Shown one piece after another: positions 5,526-7,451 of a DNA stretch of 7,451 nt. Where the stretch lies: assembly GCA_026988195.1 (NCBI GenBank), contig JALSLS010000432.1, positions 1-7,451 on the forward strand, in the 5' to 3' direction. A model generated the notes under the pieces. It was not told where the DNA came from. It did no database searches and saw only the letters and a program-made list of their open reading frames with translations. The stretch's first letter is position 1. Each line of letters opens with the position of its first letter. The position numbers and the translations under genes are program-made. Origin of the DNA: Methylomonas sp. GTDB lineage: Bacteria > Pseudomonadota > Gammaproteobacteria > Methylococcales > Methylomonadaceae.

Positions 5526-6995
5526 TTGCGCCCTATGAAAAGCAAATCCCCAAACTTGATTATAGTGATGCCTGATGAGCTACGACAACAGGCAGTAGGC
5601 CTTACTAAGACAGACCCTGTAATCACTCCTAATATTGATGCGTTTGCAAAAGAGAGCCTTACGCTTACTAATACATTATCAAATTGCCCAATTTGTAGCC
5701 CAGCAAGGGCAATGCTATTTACGGGGAAGTATCCTGTTTCAAATGGTGTGGTTGATAATTGTTATTCTAGAGTGGCTGAGTATAACATTGAGTTAAAAGA
5801 GACAGAGGTATGTTTTTCTGATGTGTTAAAGGCCGCGGGTTATAGCCAAGGTTATATCGGTAAGTATCATTTAGATTTACCAAAAGAGGAGGAGGCAAAA
5901 TACACCGAAGGTTGGAGGGGAGACCCTGCAAACGGAGGAACACTTTGGGATGCCTTTACACCGCCTGGTAAACGTCGCCATGGGTTTGATTTTTGGTACA
6001 GTTATGGTTGTTGTGATGATCACTTTTCTCCTCATTACTGGAAAAATAATGCAAAGATTGATGAACGAATAAATGTAGAGGGTTGGTCAGTTGAGCATGA
6101 AACAGATGTTGCAATCGAATATTTAAAAAATACTGATGGTGAATATAGAGATGATGAAAAGCCATTCTTTTTAATGGTGGCGCATAATCCGCCACATATG
6201 CCTTTTCATGCTGTGCCAGATAAATATAAAGCACTGTATAAAGACAAATCGACAGAAGAGTTATTATTACGACCCGATGCAGATAAGACAAAAGCAGCGG
6301 TTGCGGGTGCGGCAAATTATTTTGCTGCTATTTCAGGTATTGATGAGCACTTTGGGCGAGTTTTACAAGCGCTTAAAGATGAAGGCTTAGAGGAAAATAC
6401 AATTGTGATATTTATGTCTGACCATGGGGAATTAATGGGTAGTCATGGTCGAATGGGAAAGAATGCTTGGCAGGATGAGGCGCTGTTAATTCCTTTTATT
6501 CTTCGTTGGAAGAATAAAGTACAAGCACGACAAGATGATTTGCTCTTTAATATGCCGGATATAATGCCAAGTTTGCTAGGTTTGATGGGTTTGGGGGATA
6601 AAACGCCTAAAGAAGTTGAAGGTGTTGATCGTTCGGAGTTGTTGTTGGGTAGCGAAGAGCGTAGACCAGACTCTGCTTATTACTTAACCGCACAACCTTT
6701 CTTTCATGAAGAGCGACGTGGCATTAAAACACTCAACCATACTTTTGTCGTTATTCGAGATAAAGAAACAGGAAAAGTAAAAGTGGTATTACATGATAAT
6801 ATCACTGATAGTTATCAGTTAAAAAATATAGCGGATAGCGAGCCATTACTTGTGAAAAAATATAAGCAGAAGCTGGTTAAGTGGTTGGTTAACACTAATG
6901 ACTCTTGGATAGCAGATAATGGTTTAGAGGCTGAATTTAGTTGTACTTTATGGGATAGACTGATGTTTTTTTGTAGTGCGGTGATAGGTAAATGA
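5526..6995 (+). CDS. Cysteine-type sulfatase without a signal peptide
   Basis: The protein has 489 residues from a TTG start (486 from the ATG at 5535). It belongs to the alkaline-phosphatase-like sulfatases, which hydrolyse sulfate esters using formylglycine made from Cys in C-x-P-x-R. Here the motif is CSPAR, with C57 and R61. Other landmarks are D17 in the strand LIIVMPDE (first metal ligand, with Glu after it instead of the usual Asp), GKYHLD (112-117), HNPPHMPF (220-227), and SDHGE (298-302) with metal ligands D299 and H300, followed by GRMGK (308-312, likely active-site K312). There is no signal peptide, so the enzyme should be cytoplasmic, unusual for sulfatases that scavenge polysaccharides. 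The last 20 residues are rather hydrophobic and might touch a membrane. The stop overlaps the next gene (ATGA), so it is probably cotranslated with the glycosyltransferase. A phosphonate or phosphodiester hydrolase of the same fold is possible. No maturase gene is in view. Confidence 0.88.
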   Translation: MRPMKSKSPNLIIVMPDELRQQAVGLTKTDPVITPNIDAFAKESLTLTNTLSNCPICSPARAMLFTGKYPVSNGVVDNCYSRVAEYNIELKETEVCFSDVLKAAGYSQGYIGKYHLDLPKEEEAKYTEGWRGDPANGGTLWDAFTPPGKRRHGFDFWYSYGCCDDHFSPHYWKNNAKIDERINVEGWSVEHETDVAIEYLKNTDGEYRDDEKPFFLMVAHNPPHMPFHAVPDKYKALYKDKSTEELLLRPDADKTKAAVAGAANYFAAISGIDEHFGRVLQALKDEGLEENTIVIFMSDHGELMGSHGRMGKNAWQDEALLIPFILRWKNKVQARQDDLLFNMPDIMPSLLGLMGLGDKTPKEVEGVDRSELLLGSEERRPDSAYYLTAQPFFHEERRGIKTLNHTFVVIRDKETGKVKVVLHDNITDSYQLKNIADSEPLLVKKYKQKLVKWLVNTNDSWIADNGLEAEFSCTLWDRLMFFCSAVIGK

Positions 6996-7451
6996 CTAAT
7001 AAAAGCGCTATTGTGATGAAGAAAATCTTAATAATGACGGTTTATGCTCCATCAGAATACAATGAATATTGGTATAAGCTTCAGAAGCACTTTATTAAGA
7101 AAAATACGCTTGTGCCTTATGATTTTAAGATCATCGTTAATAACGTAGATACAGCCTTGTTTGCCGAAGATGAAATTGTTTTGGTCAATGATAAAAATAT
7201 AGGTCATCCTGCGGGTATTGAGCAAATATTTTCTTATATGCGAGAAGAAGAGCAGCAAAAGAAATACAGTGGTTTTTTATTGCTTGATAGTGATTGCTTT
7301 CCTGTTGGTACTGGTTGGCATGAAGTTTTAGATCAGCAAATGAAAAGGCTGAATAAAACGATTGCTGCACCGATTCGCTATGAAAATTTGGATAAATTTC
7401 CTCATCCTTGTGTGGTCTACATGGGTGCTGATGGGATAAATAATCCTAAAG
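6992..7451 (+). CDS. Probable GT-A-type glycosyltransferase, N-terminal part (partial, runs off the right edge)
   Basis: An open frame of 153 codons starts at the ATG in ATGA, overlapping the sulfatase stop by 4 bases, and has no stop before the window ends. The protein starts with a short lead, then the strand KKILIMTVYA (10-19), then YDFKIIVNN (43-51), VLVNDKNIGHPAGIEQIF (63-80) and FLLLDSDCFPV (95-105). A strand ending in D-x-D (D99, S100, D101) after a short nucleotide-binding half is the layout of GT-A glycosyltransferases, where D-x-D binds the metal and sugar nucleotide. There is no signal peptide. The ATG at 7016 is an alternative start, but the coupling overlap and in-frame continuity favour 6992. 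With the C-terminal half missing, the family and sugar specificity cannot be set. Context suggests it builds the glycan that the neighbouring enzymes sulfate or desulfate. Confidence 0.65.
   Translation, partial: MTNKSAIVMKKILIMTVYAPSEYNEYWYKLQKHFIKKNTLVPYDFKIIVNNVDTALFAEDEIVLVNDKNIGHPAGIEQIFSYMREEEQQKKYSGFLLLDSDCFPVGTGWHEVLDQQMKRLNKTIAAPIRYENLDKFPHPCVVYMGADGINNPK

Noticed and set aside
5956..6315. Minus-strand open frame of 119 codons inside the sulfatase gene
   Set aside because: It is antisense to a gene with all expected catalytic motifs, has His/Leu-rich composition and no ribosome binding site.
7052..7370. Two overlapping minus-strand frames opposite the partial glycosyltransferase
   Set aside because: The plus-strand frame is uninterrupted for 153 codons, begins with a coupled ATGA and shows a DSD motif, so the opposite frames are shadows.

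Overview
The window looks like an accessory, surface-related stretch of an AT-rich proteobacterium. I lean towards a marine-type gammaproteobacterium, mainly because the large exported protein at 830-2500 resembles an uncharacterised secreted family I associate with that group. The taxonomic guess is inference only. No tRNA, rRNA, insertion sequence or CRISPR array is visible.

Layout: (1) At the left edge, on the minus strand, are the first 15 codons of a gene whose N-terminus reads like adenylylsulfate (APS) kinase, CysC. Just upstream of it, in the same direction, is a membrane-protein-like reading frame broken by a single in-frame TAG. (2) An AT-rich intergenic stretch with a plausible promoter leads into a 556-residue exported protein of unknown function. 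This gene ends in three consecutive hairpins, the last a strong intrinsic terminator. (3) Directly after the terminator, with its Shine-Dalgarno touching the U-tract, is a 404-residue membrane-anchored protein with three tandem beta-sandwich-like repeats. It is very AT-rich and has a different codon style. (4) After a 224-base convergent gap come two minus-strand sulfotransferase genes 16 bases apart. (5) Divergent from them, across a 72-base gap, is a cysteine-type sulfatase without a signal peptide. It overlaps by ATGA a partial gene that looks like a GT-A glycosyltransferase and runs off the right edge.

Working model (inference): CysC makes PAPS, the two sulfotransferases use PAPS to sulfate a glycan or other acceptor, the glycosyltransferase builds the acceptor, and the apparently cytoplasmic sulfatase removes or edits sulfate on intermediates. 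The exported protein and the anchored repeat protein lie between the CysC end and the sulfation genes. They may be surface or envelope components unrelated to sulfation.

The most interesting points are this compact sulfation/desulfation/glycosylation module, the terminator placed directly before the repeat-protein gene, the repeat protein itself, and the amber-interrupted frame next to cysC.
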